Of a stretch of 64,000 nt of DNA, positions 11,998 through 21,167 are shown in pieces; within the stretch, counting starts at the first letter, position 1, and the number at the start of each line of letters is the position of its first letter. A model generated the notes under the pieces. That model searched no databases and had not been told where the DNA came from. It saw nothing but the letters and a program-made list of their open reading frames with translations. The position numbers were made by a program, and so were the translations under genes. Source of the stretch: Pleurotus ostreatus/Saccharomyces cerevisiae fusant (Eukaryota > Opisthokonta); contig JAMQCK010000085.1 in assembly GCA_024196135.1 (NCBI GenBank), forward strand, positions 19,327-83,326, written 5' to 3'.

Positions 11998-12007
11998 CGC
12001 CCCCTCG
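11998..12007 (-). other. Polypurine-tract-like run next to the 3' LTR
   Basis: On the minus strand CGAGGGGGCG abuts the start of the 3' LTR, the expected place for the plus-strand primer of reverse transcription. The purine run is short (GAGGGGG), so the call is tentative. Confidence 0.5.
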
Positions 12008-12121
12008 AGCTGCGGAGGGTCGAAAGTCCAAAGTCCATAGAGAAATATAACAAAGAATAAAAGAAGAGTAAATAGATTGACGGCTCACGAATCAGAGTTG
12101 CGCCCCCTCGACTTGACGACG

Positions 12122-13030
12122 CTAGATAGCGACATCGTCGTCCGAGTAGTCGACGCCGCAAGCGACTCCGGCCTGCAGGATGACCTCCTCGTCGTGCACG
12201 GCGGCGTGCGCGCCGTTGAGAAGTTCGCTCGGGCAGTCCGAAGCGAAGTGGCCGGTGCCACCGCAGGTGTGGCACTTGAGGTGCGGCCGCCTGAACTTGG
12301 GCTGGACAGCGGGGCGCGGCTGGCGTCGAGCGGCGAGGGCCTCGTTCTTGACGCGCAAGGCGGGCTCTCCGTGCTCGTCGTCCGTGTCCTCATCGGTCTC
12401 GCTATCAACCTCCATCTTCCTCCGGAGCTTGTCCCGTTGCTGGCGCGCGTACTCGTCGAGAATGATCTGCTCCACGTGGGCGAGGTCGTTGGACTGGAAA
12501 TCCATCGCCATCATGCGGCGGAAGTCGTTCCAGCTGCGGGTATCGGGCAGGGAACGGCGGAGCGTGACGATGAACTTCGAGGCGGATACCGTCTCGTTGA
12601 AGACGCTCTCGAGCTTGACACGAAGCGTCTGGAGCTCGGCGATATGCGCGGCTGCAGTCTGCTTCTTGCTCATCTTGAGCCCGTCAAACTTGTCCCAGGT
12701 AGCCTGGACCTCGTCGATGCCGGTGATCGTGTTCATCTGCATGAGGCGCGCGTACATCGCGGCGGGATCGTCGTCAATGCCGTGGACGTGCGCGAGCTGC
12801 GGGCGGCTGATGCGCTTGAGGATGAGCTGCGCGGCGACTGCCTGGCGGGCGCGGAAGGCCTTGACCGGTCGGCTCGTGTCGCCGCCGACGGGGCGAGTGA
12901 CTTCGCCGGTGATGACCGCCCAGACGTCCTTCGCGCGGGCTTCGGCGCGGAGCATGACCTGCCAGTCATCGACGTCCTCGGGGCCATTGAGGATGACGTT
13001 GGCGTCGAGGGCACCTGAGTTCTTTCCCAT
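12122..13030 (-). CDS. Gag-like protein with CCHC zinc knuckle
   Basis: Single-exon ORF of 302 aa. The N-terminal two thirds resemble the Ty1/Copia-type gag (UBN2-like) capsid region: an early DDWQVMLRAEARAKDVWAV block, a long helical middle and the (M)AMDFQSND segment. An acidic linker (DSETDEDTDDEHGE) follows, then the knuckle CHTCGGTGHFASDC, a perfect CX2CX4HX4C at about 253-266. It stops about 35 residues later with no protease DTG/DSG motif and no continuing frame, so it is a stand-alone gag. The intact frame suggests it is maintained or very recent. Inferred function: assembling particles around the element RNA and supplying nucleic-acid chaperone activity. Confidence 0.85.
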   Translation of the reverse strand: MGKNSGALDANVILNGPEDVDDWQVMLRAEARAKDVWAVITGEVTRPVGGDTSRPVKAFRARQAVAAQLILKRISRPQLAHVHGIDDDPAAMYARLMQMNTITGIDEVQATWDKFDGLKMSKKQTAAAHIAELQTLRVKLESVFNETVSASKFIVTLRRSLPDTRSWNDFRRMMAMDFQSNDLAHVEQIILDEYARQQRDKLRRKMEVDSETDEDTDDEHGEPALRVKNEALAARRQPRPAVQPKFRRPHLKCHTCGGTGHFASDCPSELLNGAHAAVHDEEVILQAGVACGVDYSDDDVAI

Positions 13031-13286
13031 GGCGAGTTACGGCAGCGATCGGGAGGCAATAGGATAGATGGTGAAGAAGGGGGGTGACGCGACGGTGCGG
13101 TTGTCGGTCGATCGCCTCGGTACGGTCGGGCTGGTGAGATCGGAGTTTTCCAAGGCCGGTACGGTCGCCCTGTAACGTCGCGGTACGGTCGGACGCTTGA
13201 GATGGTGAGCGGATCGTCCTGGATCGTGGACTGATCGACGCAGCGAGGTTTGCACGTTTTTCGTCTGTGCGTGACTAGACCGTTTG
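13031..13286 (-). other. Element 5' leader with presumed primer-binding site
   Basis: This is the 256 bp between the 5' LTR and the gag start. A primer-binding site should abut the LTR at about 13269-13286, which reads CAAACGGTCTAGTCACGC on minus. I do not recognise a match to a common tRNA 3' end, so a half-tRNA or self-priming mechanism is possible. Confidence 0.4.
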
Positions 13287-13482
13287 TGTTAGAATTGACG
13301 GGGTCGCGTTCGGGGAGGTGCGAGGACAATAGAATTGGCCGCGTTTACACGTCGGGCGTACGCGAGTGCAAACGGTAGAGAAGTACAAAATAATGGGCGT
13401 GCTACGATAACCGTGACTCGGCGATTGCCGTACATGTCACGCCGAGCCTCGGCAGCTCGACAATATCTACGATATTCTGACA
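13287..13482 (-). repeat. 5' LTR (196 bp)
   Basis: Same sequence and length as 11802-11997. It is followed at 13483-13487 by the second CGACG of the target-site duplication. Confidence 0.92.
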
Positions 13483-13512
13483 CGACGCGCTTAGAATCCC
13501 ACAACCAACACT

Positions 13513-13749
13513 ATGGCTACCAACATCCCCTGCATCGACATGGCTTTCAGCGCCGACGTCTTCGCTATGATGGAGCTTGAGCCGCGCAGTAGCCTTCCCG
13601 AAACCGTCACCGGCAGGCCGGTCATAGCGCGCGCTCGCAGTGGCACTACGCTTCAGCGTCGGGAGAGGCCTATCAGCTCGGACGTACAAGCCCGCACCAA
13701 AGCCGATCGTCCAGCGAGTGCGTCGGGGAAGAGGAGCACGGGATCGTGA
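13513..13749 (+). CDS. Small hypothetical ORF, 78 aa, retroelement in its leader
   Basis: ATG 13513 begins MATNIPCIDMAFSADVFAMM and runs 78 codons. The retroelement ends 30 bp upstream. Removing the element would join this ATG to the TATA box at 11750 at about 80 bp, so this looks like a real gene whose 5' UTR was split by the insertion. No known domain. There is no C-terminal CaaX box, so it is not a mating pheromone precursor. A GT at about 13683 could be a splice donor, so the 3' end is uncertain. Confidence 0.35.
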   Translation: MATNIPCIDMAFSADVFAMMELEPRSSLPETVTGRPVIARARSGTTLQRRERPISSDVQARTKADRPASASGKRSTGS

Positions 13750-14086
13750 CCTGAGCAATTTGACGATCTGGGAAGGGTGTGAACGAGGCCGTGGAGGTAC
13801 TCTTTTGCAGGTGGGTCTACATTTCGATGTTGCTTGTTGACATGAACTCATCCGATCTAGTGCCGCGACTTTCCGGGACGAGCGTCGTGCGGAGCGTCGT
13901 GCGAAGATGTATAGTCTATATGCATTGTGAAGCGAGAGAAATTGGTGTTTTATGGATTAGTGGGTGTAAGTGATTGAGAAGCCTATGCTCTGATCTCGTT
14001 CGACTGAGTAACCGCTTGAGGATCGCGTCCGAGTCGATGGACAGAGAGTTGAACACGCGCACTCTACGCTGTTCGTGAAGGAGTGG

Positions 14087-14098
14087 CGGCATTTGCCG
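14087..14098. promoter_or_regulatory. Conserved palindrome upstream of family copy A
   Basis: CGGCATTTGCCG, 118 bp before the copy A start. The form CGGCGTTTGCCG recurs before copies B, D and E. Confidence 0.5.
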
Positions 14099-14204
14099 AA
14101 GCGGGAAGCTGTTCGTCCACGTGACCGCCACGCTATCAAACGTGGATCACCACCTGAACCCAACACTCATCATCTGCAAAACCACGCCACTCACCGTCGC
14201 GAAC

Positions 14205-15354
14205 ATGCCCAAAGTCAGCTCCACCAATCTCACCCGCTCGTATAACGCGAATCCACTGCGCCCCCGTCCAGCCGTGAAGCTTGGGAAGATCGCTGCTGAC
14301 CCGCCTACGATTGCGAGTGGCGCAACCAAGAAAAGCACGCGAGCCGCGCGTCCGGTACGTATGTGTCGCACTATCTCACGGGAAATCTCTGATGGCTATG
14401 AGCAGTACGATAGACCTACGAAGGCCGAGCGTGCGGAACCCACCATCAAGCGCGAAGGCAGTGCTCGCAGCAAGATCGAGCGCTCGCCTGCGAACGTCGC
14501 GGAGAGCTCCTCCTCGCAGCATGCCAAGGCTGGGACTGGCTCCGTACGCAACTCAGTTATTGCTTGCTACAATATGCTTACCGTCACCGTAGCATGGCTC
14601 GACTGCGCCCCGCCCCAAAGTCATTGCCCGCAAATTCATCGGCGAGGACATTGTAATGCTGCACTGCGAGTTTCTGCACAATGCGGACCAGATCCTACTG
14701 CAATACCGAGACGGGACGCCTCTGCCGCGTCCCAACACGATGGGCTTCGAGCTCTACAACCGCCTTAGGCGGCAGCCGGTTGCGTGGAACGGATACGGGA
14801 CGCCGCTTGTGTACCAGGCCCTCGTGTCGAAGCACGGCTCATACGTGCTTCGCTACAATGAGCGCGTGGTCTGGGAGTATAGCACGGACGACTGGGATGC
14901 ATACTGGATGAGACAGGAGGTGCGTGTGCTCGTCCATTGACGCCTCTCGCTGTTGATCTGACTACCCAATTCCAGAAGCTCAGCAAGGTGAATGCACACG
15001 CTGATATCCCCACGTACGCCACTCACCCATCAATTTCAGAAACCATACGACTGGGACGCCTGGAACAGGGCATGGAAGTGCATAGAGCATGGCTTTCGCA
15101 ACCCCATCCCGAGCGAGAAGGTCGAGGCATACGTGCACGTCGGCAGTAAGCTCACCGGCGTCGTCGAGGCTCCTGGCTCGGATGCCTTCAATTACCTGCC
15201 GAAGGACTTATTTCGGCGTTGCGATGTATGTTTTCTTCTCTTATCGCGCTCTAGACCAGTGCTCACGCGCCTCGTCCGACAGCTCGAGACGACGCATCGG
15301 TTTCTCGAATACAAGCGGCGCACGGGTAAGGTGGCATGCCTTCCGGGCCCCTAA
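14205..15354 (+). CDS. Unknown family, copy A (basic tail plus RDGTPLPRPN core)
   Basis: Six exons: 14205-14354, 14406-14543, 14593-14919, 14976-14987 (12-nt micro-exon), 15040-15225 and 15283-15354 (294 aa, in frame). Residues 1 to about 100 form a Lys/Arg/Ser-rich tail starting MPKVSS, likely disordered and possibly nuclear or nucleic-acid binding. The core then contains KVIARKFIGEDIVMLHCE, LLQYRDGTPLPRPN, GFELYNRL, GTPLVYQA and VWEYSTDDW. The micro-exon adds KLSK, the next exon starts with PYDWDAWNRAWK, and the last carries EYKRRTGK. I recognise no catalytic motif, signal peptide or membrane segment. It is paralogous to copies B, C and D downstream and E and F at 61.8-63.6 kb. Function unknown. 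Confidence 0.8.
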
Positions 15355-15649
15355 CTTGATGAAGGTGCCTTGCGAAGCATAAATGCATGTAATATATATT
15401 TGCCGTATATGTTAAGTATCATCCATATTTCTGGCACGCAGGGATTGCGGGTTAGGACAAGATTTGTGGGGCGTGATTTCCAGGTTCAGATGCGGCAGCA
15501 CCTTTGCTTTGGCGTCTTATACTTAAATCAATGACCTTCGAAGAAAAGAATTGTGTCAGCCGTCTGTAGACGTCAGACTATGAGCCGACCTGAATGCGCG
15601 CTTACAGCACTGGGACGGTGCGAGGAGAGATGGGGGACGGTGTGGATGG

Positions 15650-15661
15650 CGGCGTTTGCCG
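15650..15661. promoter_or_regulatory. Conserved palindrome upstream of family copy B
   Basis: CGGCGTTTGCCG, 133 bp before the copy B start, with a further conserved block (CTTGAATCC...CTCATCATC) nearer the ATG. Confidence 0.5.
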
Positions 15662-15782
15662 AAGCGGGTAGCCGCGGTCCGTCCACGTGACCGCGGCGGC
15701 ATCAGACCGGCAAGCCCGCGTGGATCACGACTTGAATCCGACGCTCATCATCTGCATACCCACGCCACTCACCGTTGCGAAC

Positions 15783-16912
15783 ATGCCCAAAGTCGCCGCC
15801 TCGAAGACCGCTCGCGCACCCACTACCAAGTCGCTGCGCCCCCATTCGACCGTAAAGCTTGAGAAGACCGCTGCCGAACCGACGAGCAGGGGGACCAAGA
15901 AAAGCGCGCACGCTGCGCGTCCGGTACGTACGCGTGTAGATGTTTGTCTCGATTTGCTGACTTTTGTGAGCAGTACGACAAACCCTCGAAGACTGGACGC
16001 GCTCAGTCCACTGCCATTCAGCGCAAGGGCTCTAGCAGCAAGGCCGAACGCTCATCCGCAAAGACCGCGGAGAGCTCCTCCTCGCAGCAGACCGGGCCAG
16101 GACACCGCTCTGTACGTACGCGTGAGAACGAAGGCTGCACCGCGCTGATCACTCCTTGCAGTACGACCCAGCGCTCATCCGCCCCAAGATCATCGCCCGC
16201 AAATTCATCGGCGACAAAATCGTGCTGCTGCACTGCGAGTGCATCCACGACGAGGACCAGATTCGCCTCCAGTACCGAGACGGCACGCCCCTCCCCCGTC
16301 CGAATGCGATGGGCTTCGAGCTGTTCGACCGCCTCGCGCGCCAGCCGGTCGCGTGGAACGGCTACGGGACCCCTCTCGTGTACCAGGCCCTGATCTACAA
16401 GCGCGGCTCTTACGTGCTGCGGTACAATGGTCGGGAGGTTTGGGAGTACAGCACCGATGACTGGGCGGATTTCTGGAAAGAACAGGAGGTGCGTCTGCGG
16501 TTCTACGCCGGTCCTCCTGATTGGGCTGACCACACGCTCAGAAACTCAGCAAGGTAAATCCTACCGCAATGGACGCACGCGCGACGCTTACTCACCATTT
16601 CCAGACGCCGTACGACTGGGCTGCCTGGAATCGGATATGGAAGTGCGTCGAGGACAGCAGTCTCAACCCCATCCCGTTCGAGAAGGTCGAACCTGTCGTG
16701 TATGTCGGCAGTAGCCTTATCGGCGTCGTTGAGAAACCTGGCTCAGGCGTCTTGGACCACCTCCCGCGCGACCTTTTCCCGCGGTGTGATGTGCGTGCTC
16801 TTCGCTCGCCACCGTTGTTCCTTCTTTTCTGACGCGCCACTTTGCGCAGCTCGAGACAACCTATCAATTTCAGCAATACAAGCGCCGCACCGGCAAGGTC
16901 TTTCGCTACTAG
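15783..16912 (+). CDS. Unknown family, copy B
   Basis: Six exons: 15783-15923, 15974-16111, 16162-16488, 16542-16553 (12 nt), 16605-16790 and 16850-16912 (288 aa). Exons 2, 3, 4 and 5 have exactly the same lengths as in copy A (138, 327, 12 and 186 nt), so the two are close tandem duplicates. It has the same plan: basic Ser/Lys-rich tail (MPKVAASK), core IIARKFIGDKIVLLHCE and YRDGTPLPRPNAMGFEL, DVWEYSTDDW-like block (here VWEYSTDDW), micro-exon KLSK, PYDWAAWNRIWK, and C-terminal YKRRTGK. The intact frame and clean splice sites suggest it is expressed. Function unknown. Confidence 0.82.
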
Positions 16913-17232
16913 GGTCCTAACGTCTGCAGCTTACCCTGTGTCGCATGTATACGAATCATCCTGTATTTCTTGGGGTCAAATTTTTGTCTTTCTCGTCTTA
17001 AACATGTTATGACTGTTGGTGAGCGTGATGTGGTACGTGAATGTCACGGATAAGGGGAGGCAACCACGTCGTCGACCAGGCAGCTACATTCAACCTGAAA
17101 GATAATCGTGGTGCGTGGGATACCATATACCTAGCAGGTCTCGTTGACGCGTGATGCTGCACCGCAGGACGTCCCCGAATGACCTTCCGTCTGCGGCAGT
17201 CAACAGCCCAGTATGCCCACCGCGTCGCAAAT

Positions 17233-17814
17233 ATGCCCCAAACTACCAGAATCAGATCGAGGCTCACGTCAGACGCCGACCAAGGAGTCTTTCGCGCCAT
17301 TGACAGGCGCGTGAGTCCTCGCGCAAAGGCCAGCAGCGCGGCGACGAGCGCTCCCTCGAAGACACAGGCCCGATCGTCGAAGCCCGTACGTGAATAAGCC
17401 ATCAACCTTACAAATACTGACTACACTGGCTCAGTACGACAAAACTGACAAAGCCAAGCCTACCAAATGCACCCCGAATGGCGAGGGCAGATCTCGCGCC
17501 AAAGCCAATACCAGCTCCTCAACAGCTAACTCGAAGCGGTCCTCCTCCGCACCAACCTCATGATCAATGGCAACCCTGTCGAGGCCGAAGTCAACGTACT
17601 CGTCCGCGCCGGACCCAACATTATCGGCGCAGAGCCGCTCCCTAACGGCCCGGACCGCTGCGCTTACCTTCCGAAGCATCTACTTCCGCGGTGCGATGTA
17701 CGTGCTTGCCTCTTACCGTCTTAAACGCTTCTGACCACTTACTCCCAAAGGCTTGAATCAACGCACCAACTCAGAAAATACAAGCGCCGTACTGGCCAGG
17801 TTTATGGCGCTTAA
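17233..17814 (+). pseudogene. Unknown family, copy C, internally deleted
   Basis: Exon 1 (17233-17385) and exon 2 (from 17435, starting YDKTDK) resemble the N-terminal tail of the family. A stop then falls at about 17561, and sequence equivalent to the middle of exon 5 follows at once (AEVNVLVRAGPNIIG to the LLPRCD splice site), then the last exon ending KYKRRTGQVYGA. The whole core exon with RDGTPLPRPN, the micro-exon and the first part of exon 5 are missing, with the junction near 17560. It therefore cannot make a family protein. It lacks the upstream palindrome. Its 3' half is closest to copy F. Confidence 0.75.
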
Positions 17815-18410
17815 ACATCTTGAAGGTGCTGCGTCGCATGTACTTATAGCTCCCGTGGCCCCGATCGTGAAGTGTCTGCTCCATCGATTTGGCGAGCTTT
17901 GCATATTGCGCTCCTTGTAACTAAAATTCTTCTAATGGTAGTCCTGAGTAAGTATATTGCTCCCCGCTTTCCCGTTCGTTTCCCGCTTTCGGCGCTCCAA
18001 GGGACAGTGCTCACGTATCATGGCTCTCTGAACAGTGCAGTGAAAAGCACCGCACCATTTGGGTGTTTTATTGGCATGTATTGTCGCTCCGGACGTGGGC
18101 GCAGGCGCGTGAGCTTACTGCGCTATATATATCCGGGCGGGAGAACAACAGCGGCGATCCTGAATAACTCCACGAAGGCATTTGCGACCTCGTTCTTCCA
18201 GGGTACATCGTGCGTACGAGCCGCGAGAGTGAGAGGGACTGGCGACGCCAGTGATTGTACTGCGCCTATGTATACTGAAGGATAGTTCGAAGTATGATCC
18301 ATGTTAGTCAACCTGACTTCGGAGACAATGTGTTATGCGCCTATTCCGCATATACTTGCTGCGATTTATGTGATATAAGCTGGGCCCCGTTCAGTCCGCC
18401 AGCCAGGGTG

Positions 18411-18422
18411 CGGCGTTTGCCG
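18411..18422. promoter_or_regulatory. Conserved palindrome upstream of family copy D
   Basis: CGGCGTTTGCCG, 122 bp before the copy D start, followed by CACTTGAACCCAAC...TCATCATC about 45 bp before the ATG. Confidence 0.5.
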
Positions 18423-18532
18423 ACACGCGCCGGACCGATCGGCCACGCGGTTGGCGGCGGCATCACGACCGAAACCGCATGCATCATCACTTGAACCCAA
18501 CCTTCATCATCCGTCCGAGAACGCCACTCATC

Positions 18533-19637
18533 ATGCCCAAAGCAACCGCCTCCAAGCCAACGCGCGCCAGTGCTACTGCGAAGGCAGAACCAACTCGTCC
18601 TGCTATAACGCGTGAAAGCTCTCGCGTGAAGACAACTAGGGAATCCACAGCGAAAATGTCTACGCGAGATGCGCGCCCAGTACGTCCATTTGCGAAGAGA
18701 CATGCTCAAAGTGCTTATATTACCGGCGCAGTACGATAGACCGCTCAAGACGGTGAAGCGCGAGGGTTCGCGGCCCAAAGCCAGTAGCTCTTCTACGAAA
18801 ATCGCCGAGGATTCCTACAAGAAACCCGTACCAGCCGCACGCGCCGTACGTCTCCTCATCATCGTAGTGCCGCCTGCGGATTGACTCTATCTGCAGTCAG
18901 CGAAGCCTCCTAGGGTCATTTCGCGCACGTTCATCGGCGAGAACATCGTATTGCTGCACCGCGAGTGCAATTACAACTCGGAGACCATATATCTACAATA
19001 CCGCGACGGCACCCCGCTCCCCCGCCCCAATGTCGTCGGCTTCGAGCTCATTGACCGCCTGATACGCGCCCCCGTGGGCTGGACTGGGTTTGGCACGCCT
19101 TACTTATACCAGGCGTCCATCATGAAACGAGGCTCGTACGCGCTGAAGTACAAGGGCCGCGAAGTCTGGTCGTACGGTCAGGACGACTTGGCCGAGATGG
19201 AAAAGGAATACGAGGTCAGACCTCTCAGCGTTCGCGCATGCAGACTCGATGCTGACTAGTTAATAGGAAACCAAAGAGGTGAATTGTTGCCGAGCCTGCC
19301 GTACCGTGCATGATCCTGACGTCGTCAAGACACCCGAAGATCTCGAAAGATGGGACAGGTTCATGGCATTCTATACCGAGAAGGTGAAGACTATTCGAGT
19401 GGTGCAAGAGGACCGTGTCCTAGCTCAATTTGGCAACGACGTGATCGCGTACGACGATCCCGACGAGGACTTCTATCCCGAGGAGTTCTTTGTTCGAATG
19501 GATGTGAGTCTCCTCTTGCTAATATGCTTTCCTTTCTGAAGATTGGTTAGTCGGAGTTGACGCACGAGTGGAGAGAGTATAAGAAGCGTACGGGCAAAGC
19601 TATGCAGTACGGTCCCATGCCGGTTGTGAGAACGTGA
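18533..19637 (+). CDS. Unknown family, copy D
   Basis: Six exons: 18533-18679, 18732-18845, 18897-19214, 19267-19278 (12 nt, encoding ETKE), 19330-19503 and 19551-19637 (283 aa). Basic Thr/Ser/Lys tail (MPKATASKPTRAS), core RVISRTFIGENIVLLH, YRDGTPLPRPNVVGFEL and GTPYLYQAS, then DLERWDRFMAFYTEKV and the C-terminal EYKKRTGK. The 51-nt intron 19279-19329 starts GTGAAT and ends AAG rather than CAG/TAG, and it is open in frame. If retained it would add 17 residues with three Cys (CCRAC). It is nearly identical to copy E, which lies inverted 43 kb away. Function unknown. Confidence 0.8.
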
Positions 19638-19735
19638 TATTCACCTGTGTACCTCAATTTCTATCTCGACTCAGCTTGGTGGACCATGTTTACATTCTAT
19701 CTCTGTTTGCTGTGTAATGCAGATTCCTAAAACTA

Positions 19736-20753
19736 CTACGCCTCTCCATTTGGGTCGAAGTCGACATCAATGAACGCCTCATCGTATATGAGGGGCCTAA
19801 GAGCATCATATTGCTCTTTTTTAGCGCGCGAACGACGACGCTTGCCCTTCGCGCGGTCCATACCGGGGTCCCCTAACCGGTCAGCCACCCACGGGCGATA
19901 GTATGTCGGGTTATTATAGTCGACCTCTGCGTGCTAAGGATGGGCTGCTATCAGAACGATTATGTAGTCGTAGGTCGCCAGAGCACTCACCTCGATGTAG
20001 CACGAACGCGGGTGTGCGATGACGCCCCAGTTCTGTACATCTGCGGCGCTGAGGAGATGCGGCTCGGGATTGAACAGAGGGCGGGCATACACGCTCGGAT
20101 TCTCTCCTTCGGGAATGATGAGGGGCACAGGAGCGTCGCCTACGTAGTTGGCCGGGGAAGGGGAGACCAAGGTACGCAGCGCTGTACTGTAATTGTGCAT
20201 CATCGCGGACCAGACCTGTGCTATTTCAGGAGGCTGCATGTCATGATCAGATATGAACGCGAGCGAGAAATTCGCGACGCACATCGCCTCGCATCCCGAA
20301 GCCAGTGTTGTCGATGGTCTTGCCAAAAACCCAAAGGGTCTCGTTCGTCTCTACAAAGCGCAAGCAGTGGCGACTACCGGGGCTGATGTAGAAAAAGTGG
20401 AAGACGTGGGGACCCGGGCTAGCAGAATAGGATACCGGATAAATGAAACGGCCCGAAGGACGCGACTCGACGCAGAAATTCTGGACGTCCTCTTTGCGCA
20501 AGGGATAGCCAGCGTCGTCCGCGAGATACATGAGCCTCTCAGGCAAGCCGATGTCGACACTGATGGCTCGCACACCGTTCATGATCTCTCGGTGCTCGAT
20601 GACGGTCGTCTCCTTCAAGTGACTGATCAGAGATCGCCATTGCCACATGGAGCATCCACATACCGTGAACGCAGTTTCAAAGGGCCAAATCGCACCCACA
20701 GACGCAATATCAGAGAAGGGCAGCTGGTCTGGATCGGTCATGATGCAAGTCAA
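19736..20753 (-). CDS. Hypothetical protein, about 303 aa
   Basis: Three exons: 20283-20753, 19991-20233 and 19736-19933, joined by clean GT-AG introns of 49 and 57 nt with frame preserved. An in-frame ATG at 20741 is an alternative start. The middle has a conserved-looking globular segment (FIYPVSYSASPGPHVFHFFY, then LWVFGK). The C-terminus is strongly basic (KGKRRRSRAKKEQ), resembling a nuclear localisation signal, and ends in an acidic tail. A TATA-like run lies at about 20793. A 51-nt in-frame stretch around 20625-20675 could be an unspliced or alternative intron. I do not recognise the family. Confidence 0.6.
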
Positions 20754-21167
20754 GAGCGAGAGAGGAGATGCGTGGCAGATTATCGCTGCGCAAGTATATA
20801 TACGCAGTCATTGTTCGCTTTGATGGTCACAACTCCGTCACAGGTGTTGGTACGATCGCAAAGAATGGGCTAATGGGGTAATCCAAGCTGCGTGTATTAT
20901 CGGGCTCTGCCTCAGCCGAGATAGCCGCAGCACCGTCGACTCATTGTTCTTGTAATATCGAGGGTGGCGGTACACATCCATTGTAGGTCTCGGAAACTGC
21001 GGAGTTCTCGAAGGACACTGTGTTCGTTGCATTGTGACTCCTTCGCTTGGATCCAAGGCTTCTGAAATGATGATCGAATTCGATCAGCCCCTGGCCATAA
21101 AACGCCCGAATATATAAGCGCGCACACCTCTGTCATCGATATCAACTCTGCTCACAGCCGCCACCTC
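20754..21167. other. Divergent intergenic region with TATA-like runs on both sides
   Basis: GTATATATAC at about 20793 faces the minus-strand gene and ATATATAAG at about 21110 faces the plus-strand ORF at 21168. No coding signal is seen between them. Confidence 0.4.

Larger units (their letters stand above)
11802..13482 (-). mobile_element. Compact gag-only LTR retroelement (1681 bp), intact ends
   Basis: Seen directly: two 196-bp direct repeats (11802-11997 and 13287-13482) that I read as identical, each beginning TG and ending CA on both strands, flanked by a perfect 5-bp duplication CGACG. The internal 1289 bp hold one minus-strand ORF with a CCHC zinc knuckle (gag-like). There is no protease, integrase, reverse transcriptase or RNase H. 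The element therefore reads minus: 5' LTR at 13287-13482, leader about 13031-13286, gag 12122-13030, purine run next to the 3' LTR at 11998-12007. Identical LTRs imply recent insertion. The layout matches the non-autonomous TR-GAG type described in plants, presumably mobilised by a full-length Copia-like partner elsewhere. Confidence 0.9.

Noticed and set aside
12077..13018. Plus-strand ORF of 313 aa inside the retroelement
   Set aside because: It is the exact antisense of the gag gene, low in complexity (Val/Leu/Arg/Asp-rich), and carries no motif. The minus frame has the zinc knuckle.
13513..13749. Possible mating pheromone precursor
   Set aside because: Short ORF near a mobile element, but no C-terminal CaaX box in any nearby frame and no pheromone maturation motif.
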